Positions 1 through 14,167 are shown, counted from the first letter of the stretch. The stretch: 64,000 nt of DNA from Drosophila pseudoobscura (GCF_009870125.1 NC_046680.1:19797501-19861500), one strand, 5' to 3'. Notes: a model not told the origin generated them from the letters alone. A program made the numbers and translations.

Positions 1-1860
1 TTTCCCTTTCTTCTCCGCAGCAAACTCTGACTTTTCGAGGGTTTTTCGTATTAGCTAGATAAAACGAAATTTAATCACTCGGGAGGAGGGCTCTTTGACT
101 CATTTTCTCCTTTCTCCACTTTTCGCAGTTTGCCCAAAAATAAAAATACGGCGTAATCAGACAGGGGTGCAGGGCAGGGGCCCGGACAGGACAGCGGCAG
201 CCAACAAAATGCAACAATGTGACACTGACTAGGGCCCACCGTCACCCGGTGGCTATTCAGTTGCAGGAGCTGAAAATTTAATGAAATTCGATTTGATGTC
301 CCTCTAATGGGCTTTGTGAATGCGTTTCGGGTTCGTTAATTAGCCAAAGCCAGCCACGGGCCCATACAGACCTGGCCCTGGGCGAAAGGGTGGCCTAAAC
401 AGGTGGGTCGGCTCGGGGTCAGGGGCCTTGGGGGGCTGTGCTCGAACTCCATTCCGAATTCCAGCTGCAACTAAACTGTTTGTTCGTTGTGCTTCATTTG
501 GATGCAGATAATTCGCACGTTCGCCCCATGAAAGACACGTTTCAGCAATTCCCCTTCCCCTTCCAGGGGCACTGGGATATTGCGCATACGCAGTGCAGTG
601 CAGGATGGCGCGCCATGTGGCCATTGAAATTAGCATGGCTCCTGGCTGCTGGAACCGACAGCTGAGTACCTCTGGCCCCAAGATCACATCCCAGATCACA
701 GGCTCCACGAGCAACAGAGAGACGAAGGGAGTGTTTTTCGGGGAGAAAGTCTGAAGACTGCAATTACATGTCGTGGCAGTCGCTTAACTTTCTGTTAATT
801 GCAGTGTTAAAATGTTTAATTAAAATTTCAGCTTCGCCGCGCTCGCGGTAGACGTGTGCCAGAGTCGGTGGCAGGCGGTTATTGTTCCGCCATGCGGCAT
901 AGTGCACACCGACAGGCACCCCATTCTCACCTGGGGCCTGCCCGGGGCGGCAGGCAGACGCTTTTCATGGTCCGTCAAGCCTGAAACAGGCGGCGAAACA
1001 GGCGGCTGCTGCCAGCAGACATGAAATTAATAAATTCTCACACGTTGCAGGCAACACTTGGAAAACAAAGAGGGAAGCAGGCCCGACCGGAGGCGCGTTT
1101 AGGGGGGGTGTTCGCTTCTGCCGACTAATTAATATTGGCCGACTGCTGCTGCAGTTTAGATCTGGCACAAATCAGGCCCGAATGCCAATTAGGAATGCGT
1201 CAGGCGATTACAAGTTTTCCACCAGTACGGCTGTGCGGGGCTTCGTATCGCCACTGGCTGGGCAGGAAGCCTGGCAAATATTTCCCACAGGTAACACACA
1301 CCCGAGCAGGCGGGGCGGGGAGCTCCTTGGAAGGGTTGCCCATAAACACTCGCGTTTTACGAGACAGCAATCCGCCCCCAAGACAGAGGCAGCAGCAGCT
1401 GGAAACTTTTTAAGTAGCAGCGTCCTGCGGAGCTGTTCCTGAAATATTATCCAGCCCCAAAGTTCTCCCATTCCGCCGGATTCATTTCGACTTTTTGTCC
1501 TTTCGCAAAGAGTGCGAAATGCAAGCGGAGAAGGCAGGAAGAAGGACACGAAACGTGTCAACTGTAAGCCTGATGGAAATTTATCACAGCCCCCGCCCCC
1601 GCCTCCGTCAAGTCGCTGTGTGGGCGTGGGCGTGGCAGCTCTGCGTCGCTAATGAGAAGCCCCAGGTAAAAGAGAGCTGAAGGCATTTTCATTCCATGAT
1701 TTTTGATGAGCAAAAGCAGAGGAAAACTTGCTTGTTTGCTGCTAATGAAAATTGATCAACATTACGGGGGAAATTGTAGTCCCCGCTCCGCAGCTACGAA
1801 GCTTAAGGACTCTCGGGCAGGACTATAATTGAATTTCGAACATAATGAGACTCGAAAGCG

Positions 1861-1896
1861 GAGACTGGGGCCGAGACTGGGGCCGAGACTGGGGCC
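1861..1896. repeat. Tandem repeat, 3 x 12 bp
   Basis: Three perfect copies of GAGACTGGGGCC. Each copy carries a G4 run, so the array is G-rich on the plus strand. No gene is associated with it. Confidence 0.85.
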
Positions 1897-4800
1897 GAGT
1901 GATTTCCCTTTTGGGGGAAAATTAATATTATGGCTTGTTTTGTTTTAACGAAGTGGCAGATATCCGTGGCATGCCGCGCGGGACTGACTCACTGCCTGTT
2001 CGGGGCTGTCTGGGTGTCTGCTGTCTGAATATTTCCATAAATTGGCGGCCAGGATAAGCGAGGACCTGCGTGCCTGGCAAGCATTAGCCGATTCCAGGGA
2101 CATGAAATGCAATAAAATTCATTGTCTGGGACACGAGAGACGAGACACGACCCGTAGTTGCGTGCCGGAAATGCGCCTGTCTCCGGTCTAGACACAACAA
2201 GGAAAACAGGGAAAACTAAATTAAAACCAGTGGGAAACAAGCAGAGGGGGGGACAGAGATGTGTGGTGAGCATTTAACTGCATTATCAAGGCTCTTTTCA
2301 GCCACCAGCCCCTGCGGCATACCCTGCGTATGCGTAATGTGTGGCCTTCCATGGGGGCATTCTTTGGGCGCACTTTTGAGGCCTCAAAACGGCCCAGACT
2401 GTGTATATTTTTGGGACACTTTTCGGGAAATTAATTTCCACCCGACGGGACATCAATTAAATATCCGAGACAGCGTGCAGAAGGAAGACCCGTCTGAAAA
2501 GCTCCTTGTTGTGCAGGCAACTGCAATCGGGGCCAACAAAAGGAAACTGGCGGTGCAACAATGCGTCCTGGCGGCAGCTGGAGGGGGAACGGGGGACCAG
2601 AATGTTTCCACAACAACGGAAACATAGAAAAACATGCATACAAAAGGAGGATAACGGCATGCCAAAGGAGTCGCAGGAAGAAAAGCTTCCTTTGTTGCTG
2701 GGCTCTAGCTGAAGGCAGACAGAAGCAACAGGGAGAGCACGGGCGAGGGGGGGCGAGGGGGGGATTGCCGAGTGCAATGCAATTGAGCTTAAACGATAAC
2801 ATTGTCCAAAGGAATGCATACGGAAAGCTGCAGAAAAAGGAGCAACGAGTGCGAGTAATGCACGGAGACACGGAGGGAGGCCACAGAGCCCAGCGGGGGG
2901 CACTGCACTGACTTGCAACATGGCGTACAAATTAAAAGTGTGCCAGCGGCAAGCCACGCAAATTGCAACCGGAAGAGCAGTGGAGACTGCGGATGACGGA
3001 GTGCGGAGACTGTCGGATAGAAATAAATTAAGAGCATTGTAAATTCCGTGACAAGGACCAGGCAGGACTCGAATTTAAATGCAAATCAGAGACTCTCCCG
3101 CCAGCGATCTGCTTGCGCTCCATTAGCGCGTATCGCGTGGAGAGGGATTTATGTTCTGCTGCCACTCGACAGTGCCCCTTAATTGTGGCTGGAGCGGGAG
3201 CGGTAGCTGGAACTAAGCAAAGTTCTCCCTCGTTCGCCTGACACAAAATCAATGTTCGGAGCTCTACCGATTCGCTCGAGTTGCCTGCCTTCCTGCCTTT
3301 CTTCCTTCCCAAATTGCTTAATTAATGTGGGAAGAATTTGTTGAATTAGTGCAAAAGTTGAGCTCGGAAGCGCTCAAGTTTCCACACGGAAAGTTTGCGC
3401 CCGAGAAACGGTAGAGTGTGGACTCTGCGCCGGCTTTAAGAATCTGTGGGATGCGTGCATACGCAGCACATCGATGCCAGAGGTTACTGCCAACCACCCA
3501 CCCACCCACACTCCCATTTGACGCACAATCCAGATGCCAGCAAAGGACAAGCCACAGGGCTGCCAGAAGCAGGAGCAGGAGCCGGGGCCGGGGGATCAGG
3601 AGATGACAAACGAAAAGCGTAAATGAAATGAGGCCATGAATAAAGGAATAAAGAGCAGCCAAAGCAGCTACTCGTTCAAATGCTCAGATACATATACCCA
3701 TATAGCCACATATATATATATGTACATCCTATCCTATATCCCCGTCGCATTCATTCCGTTCTCTGTGTGGGGGGGGGGTGAGTGGTGGAGGAGCTATGGA
3801 TCTAAGTGCGTTGCAGTTTAACTTTTGCCGTCAAGTTAATTCAAATGCAGCGGGGGAGTCGGAATGGGAGTGCGGCTTGGAAGTGGGAATGGGGGCAGAA
3901 CACTTAGTGGATATCTCATGACAAATGTTGAGAGTCGGGCGGTGCAGGAGGCAGGAGGGGGGAGGAGGGGGGAGGAGGCAAGAGGGACTGTTGACAAGCA
4001 TTTGCTTTTCTCGCTTTTCTCGGATTTTCTTTTGTGGCATTGTCATCGTGCTGCTGCTGCCTCTGCTGCTGCACTGTTTTGCAATTAAGTTTTTGTGTGT
4101 TGCGGCTCCCACATATCGCTCAGAGCGCGAGACAGAGAGGGCGAGAGGGCGAGAGAAAGGGGAAGAAGACAGCGAACATATGGCAACGCTTCACCAGGAA
4201 AACAATGGCTGATGCTCCCCTGCCGGAAATGTGATGCCACTCTATGAAGTTTCGGGCTCTACAGGGTTTTAGCCACCGTCTCTGACTCCGTCTCTGACTC
4301 CGACTGTGTGTCCTGGCCCTGAGCCTGAGCCGTTATAAGTTGCTCCACTTTGGCTGGAGTGGTGGCTGGGGGGCGCGGGTGGGGCCAGTCAAGCGCAAAT
4401 CCCATTGAATTTATTTTTATAGTGTTGTAAAGTTGATTATGTTAATGCGATTCAATTCGCATTCGCATCCGACTGCGGGGTTTTATGGGGAATTTATGCA
4501 GTCCTTTCTGCCTATGAAATATGGCCAGTGATTTATCCTCTTCGAGCAGGCGAGCGAGCGTCGAGCGATTTAAGTAAATTGAAAAAAAAAGAAGCACCAG
4601 AGCGGCAAAGGATAGTCGAGAATCCTGTCAAATGGGTGGAAGGACAAACTGCCATCAATGGATCGGATGGAGTTCCACCATTCGGATGCACATGCACAGA
4701 CCCCGCAGAAGCAGAAAGGAGGCGGCTAGGGATGGGGGGTCCTGTCCTGGCATCAGCCATCACCCAGCAGCCATCAGCTCAGCTAATGACTAGGACAAAC

Positions 4801-5217
4801 AAGCAGCATCAAGCTGCCTCGAAGCTCTAAATGCGATTTCACTGTTACTGAAGGGTAATAGGATACACGAGACAGAGCCAGAGACGAAGCCAGGGACAGA
4901 GCCAGAGACAATAGGGAGGAGGATTGGTTGTTGCTGGAGGGAAAATGGGTCAGGGGGAGAACAATGGCTTTGGCACTATCAATCTGTAATGGGTCGGGAG
5001 TATGAGCAATCTTCACCTAATCCATTAATCGAAGCAGCTCCACGCTGGAGCATTGCTACACCTGCGAGTGGCCCGTCGACAGCCCCAATTAAGAGGCAGA
5101 GCCAGAGGCAGAAACAGAAACAGAAACAGCGGCAGTGTAACGAATACTATTCATTGCAGGCTACAGACAGAGCCTAATTAGCAGCAATGACAAATAATTT
5201 GCAGGCAAACAGAGACG

Positions 5218-5256
5218 GAGAGAGAGACAGAGACAGAGACAGAGACAGAGAGAGGC
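5218..5256. repeat. GAGACA/GAGA simple repeat
   Basis: A (GAGACA)n tract embedded in GA dinucleotides. It contains several GAGAG cores that could bind GAGA factor or Pipsqueak-type proteins, but low-complexity origin is the simplest reading. Confidence 0.75.
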
Positions 5257-7249
5257 CAGTAATTAGCCCAGAGCCACTCTGAAATCATTTCCATTTCAAT
5301 TTCATACTCATTGAGTGTTGACTCCGATTAAAACAAACACGACACGACACACAGAGGCATTCCATGCCATACTATTCCCATTCCCATTCCAAGATAAACG
5401 ACATTTGGCATCTGATATCAAAAGACAAACAGAACTAAATCCAGTAGGAATATCCTGCCTGCTGCCTTGCAGGAAAACAGGGACGTGGCCTGGTCGTGGG
5501 CCAAACTTGTCTCAAGTCAAGTCAAGTTTGTTTTTGGCATTTGAATGGATCTCTGACCCCCAGAACAGAGCCTGCACTGTCTTTGAATGCGGCTTTGATC
5601 CGTGTTTGCCGGAAAGAGACGAGGAATATGGCTCCATACTCAGCGAAGAATCTTCTACGGAAGCCCTGATTCCACATTTGTCATAGACAAAGCCCCCCCC
5701 CCCCCTCGCCACGAGGGTAGGGAGGGGGGTAGATAGACTTGATTACGCAGAAAGTCGTAAGCATAAATAAACACACAGTTGGCATATGAATTGCCGAGCA
5801 GGAAAGATAGCAGACCAGAGTCTCTCCGCATTACACAAACTTTGTGGAGACTCCTGCCTCCCACCTGCCCCCCTGCACAAGGACTGCGAGGGAAGTTGCG
5901 ACTTGTAGTGCATGCTCTTGTGCGTTGGGGCAGGCCAGAGTGGAGAGGAGTGGAGTGGCGCGGGGAGTGGGGAGAGCAGGGAGAGCAACGCAACCCCTTC
6001 AGGCATTATTAATGCGAGTGGCTGCCACTTGAACCCCTCCACGTATATGAAGAGCAGGCGGCGAAGAGCTGCAACGATTCCATTTTTCCGCCAGCAGCCG
6101 CCCGTCCGTCCGTCCGTCCACCCCGTTGCTATCTGCAGCGGCAGCGGGCCGGCAAGTTTGGCTGGTAATCAGCATTGACAGTTTGCTCAAACTTTGTCCA
6201 GGAGTCGTTGGGAGTCGCGGAAGCAAGGACTTGGCCAAGTCATCTCGGGGGAGACGGCTGATCTGCTGCGGCTTTAATTCGAGCAGCAATCGGCAGCCTT
6301 TTAATCAGCATTAAGTGCAGGGCCTTCGTGGCAACACAAGTTAAAGGATAAGGGATAAAGTGTGAGGGATAAAGAGAGCTACAGTGAAATGGATTTTTAT
6401 TGTTTCCGCGCGACGACAAACAAATTGGAAAAGTAAATAAAACAAAGGCAGGCAACGGGCGACGGGCAACAGGCGGCAGGAAGGATGGCAGCAAGGATGC
6501 TGGCTCTGGCGCTGGAAGGTTTTGTCGCCTGGCACAAAGGACATAATGAATACGCTTAACTTTTAAGTCACGCTGTGCGAGAGATAACTTGCGCGGAATA
6601 ATGGCGCGAATAACGATGCTGACAAACAACGGGAACAGGCATGGGGCGGTGGGGCGGTGGGGCGAAGGGGAACGAGGGCCAGGACACCACAACGCGGATT
6701 GCTTTCCCATAAAGCGGCCACAGTTGCCACTCACCCGGCCCCTCAGCCACGCCCTGCACCTGCGTGTTGCCATTAATGTAAATGAGACTCATTGAAATGT
6801 CAATATGACTCTCGATGCCTCAATGAGGCATGCTCTCAGAGCAGACTCTGCGCAATTAAGCCCCACCACGATGGCGCTACACGCCCACCCAGCCAGCCAC
6901 GCCCACGCCCACGCCAGTGCCAGTGCCAGTGCCACCCCCCCTTCGAGCGAAGAGCCGGGCCTGACATCAATCGGCATATGGAGCGGACCTCTGGCCCTGC
7001 GGTGGGGCGGCGTTAGAGTGGCCAAAAACCCATTAAACCGTTACGCGCTGTTGCTGCAAATGAGTCATCGGCAAAAAACCCTCCCTCTGCCGCCTCCCGC
7101 TCCCCCCCTTCCTCGCACACAGTGAGCACTGCCTAAGGGAAACCCCCCGCGGAACCAGGAATCAATGTTTAAAGAGGAAATCATCGCGTTATTTCAGATG
7201 CCAACGAATTGAGCTTTGACCCCGGGCTCGGTGCCAGCGGAAAACTTAC

Positions 7250-7281
7250 CCTTGACGGAATTTCAGGCGAGAAGGACACGG
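7250..7281 (-). other. Candidate 32-nt micro-exon in the large intron
   Basis: On the minus strand a polypyrimidine stretch (the complement of a 16-G run at 7305-7320 plus flanking C/T) leads to the acceptor CTCCTAG. Then come 32 nt and the strong donor GTAAGT at 7249-7244. Two of the three reading frames are open. If the leader exon ending at 30313 (coding from the ATG at 30349) were spliced directly here, phase 1 is kept and the product would read MKHIQPYSTMGT-A-VSFSPEIPSR. Nothing identifies the protein, and chance splice-like pairs are expected in 26 kb of DNA, so this is only a candidate. Confidence 0.22.
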
Positions 7282-7304
7282 CTAGGAGGGGTTTAAATAA
7301 GGGA

Positions 7305-7320
7305 GGGGGGGGGGGGGGGG
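7305..7320. repeat. Homopolymer G16
   Basis: Sixteen consecutive G on the plus strand, within a longer G-rich stretch. It could be the pyrimidine tract of the minus-strand micro-exon candidate just below it. Confidence 0.9.
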
Positions 7321-8312
7321 TTATGGCGCTTTATTTGGGACATTTGTTTATATATTTTGTAATTGTTTATTGGATATCCCTCCCCTGCCCAGGACTCTAG
7401 GGATTGTGATCAAATCAGACCTCCACCCATGGCTCTGATTAGATTTTCCTTTGCCGAATATTCATTTCAGGCCAAAAAACAGTGATAGTCGTCAGCAAAG
7501 GATTCCCACAAATTGGTTTTCCATTCGTATGCGCTTACTGTCCGCACAGACACGGCGACATAAAGCGATATACAGGGGATACGGTGGATAGAGGGGAGGC
7601 AGTGGGGGCCTAAGCTGCCTGCCACCTGACCGCCAGCGCAGGGCCCCCACCGCCCGTTCCTGGCACACTTTCCGATCTCGTCTTCTGTTCGGCTCCGTTT
7701 CGGTCGGAGAAATGTCAACGCTGCCAAAAATGTTCACGAATTTGTTAGCAAATGCAATCATTTTGTTACGTGGTTTTATTACAGCGGTTGCTGCCACCCC
7801 CCTGCCACCCAGCCACCCAATCCACTCCCTTGTGCCATCTGCTGTCCGCCCGCTGCAAAGCCAATAACACGAAAACGCTCGTTTATAGATGCCATCCCGT
7901 TCGGTGCTCGGTGCTCGATGCTCGGTGCCGTGCAGCGGGGCGTATACGTAACCGTGTGCAAATATTGTCTCAATTTGGAGCTGTACTACACTTGCTTGCC
8001 TCCGCTGAAGGGCAAATGGAGCTGGGAGAAGGTGGACGGGAGACGGGAGACGAGAGATGGAAGTTCAGTTGAGTTGCAAATACAGAGATGCAGATGTTTC
8101 AGCAGCATCCCCCATTCCCCCAAGTGGATGCACTCGTATGAGTGTGTGGGGGTGGGGGTGGGGTGTGGGGGTTTGTGTGTGTTTGGGAAATAAACAATTT
8201 GTATGCGAATTTCGCCTTTGCCATACGAGAGGCAGAGCGCTCTGCTCAACGAAATATGAAAATATTCAGCACAACTTTTCCTGGTCCTGCTCCATGCCTG
8301 ATTCATCCCCCT

Positions 8313-8339
8313 CCCCCCCCCCCCCCCCCCCCCCCCCCC
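8313..8339. repeat. Homopolymer C27
   Basis: Twenty-seven uninterrupted C following CCCCCT. It is the longest homopolymer in the window. The exact length is likely to be polymorphic and assembly-sensitive. Confidence 0.9.
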
Positions 8340-11283
8340 TCGATCTGCATAGGCAAACAGTGAGGAAATTGAAAGCAAAATATGATGATGTTCGATTTGC
8401 AGATTTCGTATGGCAGAGGCACTAAACTATTCTCTGCCACTCCGTTGCACCGTTGCGCCCACCGCCACCTCCTCCTCCTCCTCGCTATGCTTTGCTTTGA
8501 GTGGGCCGTAGTCCGAGATACTTGGCCAAAACCATCTGGCCGAAATTAAAGGCTCATGCAAATGTCCTTGTGCGCTCCATTGAGCGACTGCAAAGCCGAT
8601 TTCCGATGCACTGCACCGTGAACGAGCTCCGAAAGGGGGAGCAAACACTGAAGAGCTCTGATTGGGGCTCCATACATACCGATACGCTGGCTCCTTCGGG
8701 ATATCCATCATTAAAGGATCGCACAGCCCCCCAACAGCCTACGAATTTCGCATTTAATTAATGCCCCACCATGGGCAGCCATCTTTTGTGGAGCCCTCCA
8801 CACCTGCCCGTGTGTGAGGCAGGCATCCACTTCAGACAGAGCCCCGAGGAGCAGGCGAAGGACCTGACTGGTTGAGGAGCCTGGTCGCGAGCTGTCAAAC
8901 CGCCGCGGGCAAAATGGCCACCGCCACCGCCTCTGCCTCTGCCACTGCCACTGCCACTGCGGCTGTCTGCATTTGTATTAATGACAGGCGTGCAAGGACG
9001 ATGTGACGGGCTCTGCATAGACCTCTCTTTGCGGTGGAGAGGGGAAGCTGCCTCGGGCGCCTTTAAGTGCAGGGCCATGTGTGCATAACGAGGCCCTTCT
9101 GCATCCCTCAGTCGCTGCATGCTTGCGAATCGGAGTGGAGAGTGGAAGAAGGTGGAAGTGCTCGCATGATTCCAGCTAATAAACACCACATTTATTATGC
9201 CCCGGCCAGGGCTCCGTCCAGAGGCGACTTTTGCTGACCAATTAGCCACGTCTGTTGGCCAGCAGACCAGAACAGACACGAAAACTGTCAAGTGGGCCAC
9301 GGAAAAATGTTAATCAGGGCAGCCGCCAGGTCGGATTGGTGGATTGGCAGGGCCCAGCAATTAGCAGGGAAAGTGAATGCCATTAGGAAACAGTGTGGCA
9401 GCAGTGGCATGACCAGGCACAGACCTGGTCGCAGTTGCAGTTGCAGTTCCGGCAAGTCAAAAGTCGGAAAGTTGGAGCCGTCATCGCAAGAAATTTGCAT
9501 TCTTCTCTTTGACTTTCGTTTTGGCTTTTCATCGTCATCATCAGCACCTTTCTTCGGGCCTGGGACCGGGCAGAATGCAAAAAGTATGCGCCCATAAACT
9601 ACTTTTGGCCCCCCGTCTCCGCCCATCGCCCCAGCCGACTGAAACTGGCCAGCAACTGTGTCAAGCAGTCAAACCAGTTGCCACTGCCGCCTGCTGCTCC
9701 TGCTGGACTGGACTCCAAATGCTGATTGCTCTCCCAGCAGCTGCGGCACCAGCGGCAATTGATTGAAAGAGCCAGCTCCTATTGGCCTGGCTCTTAGGTT
9801 TACAGTTTACCGTTTCGTGGTTGGCGGTTGGCGACTGTTCGCTTTATTCTCTGGCAATTTATGCCTTGAACCCGGGCTTCGCTCCAGCAATCCATATACT
9901 CGAACTGTTCTTCTGAAGGCCACTCACGGAGTGGAGCCCTCCACGCCCAAAACTGAACGCAGTAGCCGTACATTTGCCCCTACATAACCCTCCCGGCTTG
10001 TGCAATCGAGAGCCCCAGGCTGGCCGGGAAAACTCGTTTGAAGCCTGTCTATTAATTTGGCATTACCAAAATGTATTCGTACGTTGCATTGACAAGTTTT
10101 AATCAACTTTCGGCAGGAACGGGAGTGGGCAGGGCCCCGAATGAAGCCACAGATGGAATGAAAATAAAATTAAATACTTGCTGCCTGACGTTTTGATTAG
10201 AAGTTTTTCGTTTGAAATGAGTTTCGGAGTTGAGTGCTGCATGAAATGGTCGAATAAATTGTTTATTCAGTGTTCAACTTGTTGCCTGCCAGAGGGGGCT
10301 CCTGGGGGGCTTCCCTCACGTACGGAGCGGAAGGCTTTTCGCACGTACAAACAGCCAACGGGGCGGATGATGCCCGGAGGAGAGCCGCACAAACTTTCAA
10401 ATGTTTGACGGTGTTCACAGCACTTTGAGGGATTGGCCCTTCTGGAGGAGCCACTCGCAAGAACATAAAACATAAAACACACCCCCTCCCCCCCCTAATA
10501 ACCCCAGTAAACGGCGGCAGCCCATTTGATAGAAAAGCCATTCACAAAACAAACACAAAATAAACCCAGGCTCAATTTCAGTTTCATTTGGCGAATGGCA
10601 AACATTTTCATTGGCCTGTCGGCCACAAAACTCCGGTCAGAGGGGGCCAGAGGGGATGCCAGAGGGGGACAGCAAGGGCTTTTGGCCACAAGAGCAAATT
10701 AAAATGTTTCGTCGGCCAAAACCAAAGCTGGTTAATGTTTTTCAACTGTTTTTCCCAAAAATGCCAGGCCCCCGCTGTCCCTATCCCCTCCCCGTGCCCA
10801 TCCACAGTGCCCTGCTCGTGTCACTGCCATGCAACAATTAATCAAATTTAATTGATCAATTGTTTTGGCCAAAAGTACAGCCAGATTAGGACAAACAATG
10901 AGCCTCGAATCTGTTGTCATTCCGGGAAGGACCACAACAGAACAGGACAGAACAGGACATTGACCGCCTCGGGGAATGAATATAAATGAAATGTTGGACA
11001 TTCCAATGTCCGAATGGGAGCCCCAATTAAAGTCCATAAACATTTTGAATCCATAAAAGCCGCATGCAAATATTTTCCATCTTTAATCGAACACGAAAAA
11101 AAGCAAATAATGTAAATATTTGTTGTGCTTTTTTTTGCAGTGGCATTGTAAAAACCAAACAATTGTTTCATTGAATATTGAATATTTAATGGATAGGAAT
11201 CAATAAGCCGCTTGATCAGATCTTCAATGGAATTGAGCAATAAATGCCTATAGAGGAATATATTATATGTTGGGGAGGGTACT

Positions 11284-11327
11284 GGCAACCCATTGGCAAC
11301 CCATTGGCAACCCATTGGCATCCCATT
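11284..11327. repeat. Tandem repeat, 4 x 11 bp with CCAAT cores
   Basis: Units of GGCAACCCATT (the fourth with one change) repeated every 11 bp. Each junction forms CCATTGG, which contains CCAAT on the minus strand, so the array places four CCAAT pentamers on about one helical turn spacing. Confidence 0.85.
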
Positions 11328-14167
11328 GGATCCCTGCCCAGCTACTCACTCCTCCGCGGATTCATTCATTGAGTCAATACGCAAAGGAATGCCAACTGAG
11401 GCGCTAACTGATCGGCCAAACAAAACTCTTCCTCGAGTGTTTTGGAGCTGGAAAAACCCGCTGGAGCTGAAGCTGGAGCTGGAGCTGGAGCTGGTCTCCG
11501 TCTCCGTCGATAGGCAGCAGCGTTAACTGTTGTTCGAATTTGTCTGTGGTCAGTGACCCAGCCAGAGAGCCGCGATGCCAGCGGGGCGGGGCCTAACCGG
11601 CAAAACAAACATGTTTCAAGGCACAAAAAGAAGCATTAAGCAAACCCCAGAGATCTCTGCTACACTTTGAAGCCCCCCACCACTGAAGAGAGGGGGAAGA
11701 AAGACATTAACTTTGGCCACCAACCACATGAATACCGACCAACGCTCGTTAGCAGTCAGAGAGGGGTAAGGGGGAAGCGGGGGCCCCTTGCGTGTTGTAT
11801 GCCATAAAGTATGAGGGACACGGGGCGGGACACGGGGGGCACGGGGAACACACAGGTCCAAGAAGCTGTCGGTGGACTATAATTTGAGAGTCTTTGAGGC
11901 CGTGGATCGCAATTAAGTTCGGGGAAAGACGATCAACGCGCTGCGTCCCCCCACCCCCCTCCCCGCTCACGACTCCATTAGAACACGCCATTAGAACTAC
12001 GTATCCCCGAATTACGGTCCGTAGAAAATTAATTCAAATATCTGAGAATTTCTGGAAATTATTCAGAGACCTACTCGGACGATACGCGGCCGTGTGAAAT
12101 GGCCGTCTCCCCCTGTCTCCCAGTTCCCTCACAGAAATTTTGCAATCTCTCTCTCTCTCTCTCTCTGGAGATGCAGAGTGGGAGAAATTTCCCATTAAAA
12201 CACGCATCAACCCTCCAGTCAAAGGTAATCCTCGGAAGCATTGGGAATATTTTCCATTTTAGCCGCCGCATAATGAGATTTTCATTGACTCTGAAGGCCA
12301 AAGGAGCACAGCTTCGGCGAGTCCACGACGAGGCACGACAGTCGTATCCATTTCTGGCCAATTCAAGGGAAGGCTTGTTTTTGTGGTTACCCCTAAGGCA
12401 CGTCTCAAAGGGTCATAAATTGAATCACTCTTCAAAAACACTGGGCACACCCCTCACAATCGCTGGGAGATTCAAAAGCGGAGCTGGGCATAATCAAGCA
12501 CTCGACAAATTTCCATTTGAGGCCTCAACCGTTGGCCGTGTGCGATCAGAGCCTCTCCCCAGGCACTCGTACTCGTAGCCGTGGGTCTTGTAGTGCGAAT
12601 TCTGGAATCCACAACCCACATGCATCGTACTGGGACTCCTGTATCCAGCGCTAATTAAGAGAGGCAGGGCAGGCAGGACGGAGGGAAACTTTTACTAAAA
12701 CTAAAAGCGAAAAGACGAAGACGAAGACAAGACAAGACAAAATTAAATTAAACGCTAGTGTGGGAAAATGTCTTGGAGCGTAAACTGTAAGAACATTTTC
12801 CTACTCCCGCACTCCCGCTCTGCGAAAGAGTGGTTTCGCCTTTGTAGAGGCGGAGGGGAGCTGTGGGCAGCAGAGCGTGCAGGCCCATCTCGACATGTGT
12901 CAAGGTTACTCCTCAAACAATTAATAGGAAGCGATGCCAGCGCCCGGAAAGCCCTCCGCCTGAGCAGGCGATTCCAGGAGGGAAAATCTCAATAAAACCT
13001 GCCTCGAATCGGGGCGGGGGTAAGTGAAAAACGATGCCAGAGCAGAGCCAGCTGGAATTTTTATGTCCTTAAGCCCCTTCGAGCACACACACACACTCGC
13101 ACAGGGGAGAGACGGAGATTGGGATTGGGATTGGGATAGGCCATATAGGACAGGTTGAAGTGTAAATCATGTTAAGCCGGAGTGTTCCACATTTGCGGAG
13201 GCTCACCAATTATCAGCAGGGAGCCATCGTGCGGAGGAGGCTCGATTACACCCACAGGTTGAAAGGGGGCCCCAGAAGGGAGAGGCAGGAGGGCTCCGCT
13301 CCCTGGAGGAAGCAAATTGAATTTGTTTTCCATCAATATTTATCCTATTGGGAGCCAGTGGCCGGTGGAAACTTAATTTCCCCCCCGAAATGCGTAAGCG
13401 TTTTCCCCCCAGTTTTCTGGCCTGCATATTTTTGTATTTCTGTATTTCTGTGTGTTGTATTTACAGACTCTTCAGGCGGAATAGGCCAATTGGAAGACTC
13501 TTCTGCCATGGCTTTACGCACACACACACACACACACAGACAGGTGCACCACGTGTGTGTGGGGCTCTCTCTCTGCTGCAAGAGTTATTTACACTTCGAT
13601 ATACTCGTACGTTTACATAATATATGATTGCTGCAGCGGCGACTGGTAGTTGTGGCAGTGATTAAATATTGCATTTATGCCCCGCCGCTCCCTGGCCGGG
13701 ACTCATCCTATTATACGGCATTAAGCAGTCCTTTAAGGACTTTGCATGGCTTAAAATATCAATAAAAATATATGTAAGAATATATTTATGCTTGAAAACA
13801 CTTGGAGTGGCCTTCCAGCCCCCGAAATGGCAATTAAATTTAAATTTAAATTAAATTAAGTAAAGAAAACCATAAAACACAAAGTTTATTAGCAGGATAT
13901 ACACTTTGACCCTTCCACTTGGTGGCTTCCTCCCCCTGCCCCTGCCCCTGCCCCGGATCCAGCTGCCACGTGACTGCCAGTTGATCCTTCAGTTTAAGAC
14001 AAACGTCACGTAGCAGGCGGCAGGACCAGCGAAATACTTTTCAAAATATCTATCCTTTTGAGCCATAAAACGAAAACAACTCCAGACCCATTCCGCTGGA
14101 CGTCTGGAACGTGACATAAATTACATTTTTCGCCATTAATCGCAAATATTATCAGCGGCTCCAAAAT

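Noticed and set aside
1..20. Pyrimidine-rich sequence ending in CGCAG at the very left edge, resembling a plus-strand splice acceptor
   Set aside because: No open frame or donor follows in a convincing way, and the evidence points to a minus-strand gene here.
931..980. 50-nt minus-strand segment between CTGTTTCAG and GTGAGA, a possible exon
   Set aside because: Two of three frames have stops, including the phase left by the 32-nt candidate, and such pairs are expected by chance in this length of DNA.
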